Below are positions 5,060-5,652 of a stretch of DNA of 5,652 bases, piece after piece. Source of the stretch: Oceanospirillaceae bacterium UBA1126 (GTDB lineage: Bacteria; Pseudomonadota; Gammaproteobacteria; Pseudomonadales; Balneatricaceae). The position numbers and the translations under genes are program-made. Location of the stretch: NCBI GenBank assembly GCA_002312935.1, contig DCAT01000162.1, forward strand, positions 1 to 5,652, given 5' to 3'. Under the pieces are notes generated by a model. The model did not search any database, was not told the DNA's origin, and saw nothing but the letters and a program-made list of their open reading frames with translations. Position 1 is the first letter of the stretch. Each line of letters starts with the position of its first letter.

Positions 5060-5652
5060 TTGATTACTACCGCGAACATCACCATGCAGTTTGGCGCCAA
5101 GCCATTATTCGAAAATATTTCAGCTAAATTTGGCAATGGCAATCGCTATGGCCTCATTGGTGCTAACGGCTGTGGCAAGTCCACCTTTATGAAAATACTC
5201 AGTGGGGAGCTCACGCCCTCTGCTGGCAATGTGTCCTTCTCTCCTAATGACACAGTTGGAACCTTAAGCCAAGACCAGTTTGCCTTTGAAGAATACACTG
5301 TAATTGATGCGGTAATCATGGGCGATGCAAAACTGTGGCAGGTAAAGCAAGACCGTGAAGCCATTTATAGCCAGCTAGATATGAGCGAAGAAGATGGCAT
5401 GAAGGTCGCTGAGTTAGAAGTTGAATTCGCTGAAATGGATGGCTACAGTGCCGAAAGCCGTGCCGCTGAAATTCTAACCCAAGCCGGCATAGAAGAATCT
5501 TTCCACTGGGGTCTAATGTCTCAAGTTGCGCCAGGCTGGAAACTACGTGTGCTGTTGGCTCAAGCATTGTTTGCGGACCCTGACATTTTGTTATTGGACG
5601 AACCTACCAACAACCTTGATATCACGACTATTAATTGGTTGACAGAGGTATT
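5060..5652 (+). CDS. ybiT: ABC-F ATPase YbiT (5' part, runs off the window)
   Basis: The first 197 codons of a cytoplasmic ABC-F protein, a class that binds the ribosome and affects translation rather than transport. The first ATPase domain is visible: Walker A GANGCGKST (34-42), the Q-loop region around LSQDQFAFEE, the acidic DMSEEDG and EFAEMDGYSAE helices, an unusual signature VAPGWKLR in place of LSGGQ, and Walker B LLLDEPTNNLD. The match to E. coli YbiT is close across all visible residues, including the non-standard signature. The start is chosen as TTG because it places MQFG at residues 9-12 exactly as in E. coli. The ATG at 5084 would remove the first strand, and the frame has a stop at 5015-5017 with no other usual start codon after it. 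No strong ribosome site is seen. YbiT is normally around 530 residues, so most of the protein, including the second ATPase domain, lies beyond the edge. Confidence 0.94.
   Translation, partial: MITTANITMQFGAKPLFENISAKFGNGNRYGLIGANGCGKSTFMKILSGELTPSAGNVSFSPNDTVGTLSQDQFAFEEYTVIDAVIMGDAKLWQVKQDREAIYSQLDMSEEDGMKVAELEVEFAEMDGYSAESRAAEILTQAGIEESFHWGLMSQVAPGWKLRVLLAQALFADPDILLLDEPTNNLDITTINWLTEV

Noticed and set aside
5146..5567. Two open frames on the - strand opposite ybiT (5146-5364 and 5316-5567)
   Set aside because: Both are antisense to a near-perfect YbiT match and show no protein family features.

Overview
The window looks like a chromosomal segment of a marine-type gammaproteobacterium. 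The Alteromonadales/Shewanella/Vibrio neighbourhood is my best guess. The clues are the mildly AT-leaning base composition (judged by eye), the close resemblance of YbiT, TrxC, PpnP and the S4 protein to enterobacterial homologues recalled from memory, and a DUF5062-like small protein that I associate with Vibrio/Shewanella/Alteromonadales. No ribosomal RNA, tRNA, insertion sequence, integrase, CRISPR array or phage gene is visible. All nine genes are on the + strand and tightly packed.

Layout. (1) 1-191: the 3' end of a small YbcJ-like S4 RNA-binding protein, cut by the window edge. (2) 195-2442: a BenE-family membrane transporter that starts 3 nt after the S4 stop, then a histone-deacetylase-fold enzyme that is almost certainly an acetylpolyamine amidohydrolase. 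(3) 2516-3313: PpnP, a small cupin nucleoside phosphorylase, and TrxC, the zinc-binding thioredoxin 2. Each has a short AT-rich leader that may hold its own promoter. (4) 3355-4993: a DUF5062-like protein, an ECHDC3-like crotonase-fold protein lacking both classical catalytic glutamates, and a GTG-started HD-domain phosphohydrolase only 2 nt downstream of it. (5) 4994-5652: a 66-nt intergenic stretch with overlapping inverted repeats and a promoter-like element, then the start of the ABC-F ATPase YbiT, which begins at TTG and runs off the window.

How the genes may work together. The transporter and the deacetylase form a plausible uptake-and-hydrolysis pair for acylated amines or a related substrate; this is inferred from adjacency only. 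PpnP and the HD protein both touch nucleoside/nucleotide salvage in their families. TrxC is a redox-stress protein. YbiT acts on ribosomes in its family. The rest reads as ordinary housekeeping and accessory metabolism. I see no convincing new multi-gene system. The points most worth a second look are the BenE-deacetylase pairing, the glutamate-less crotonase coupled to an HD hydrolase, and the structured leader before ybiT.
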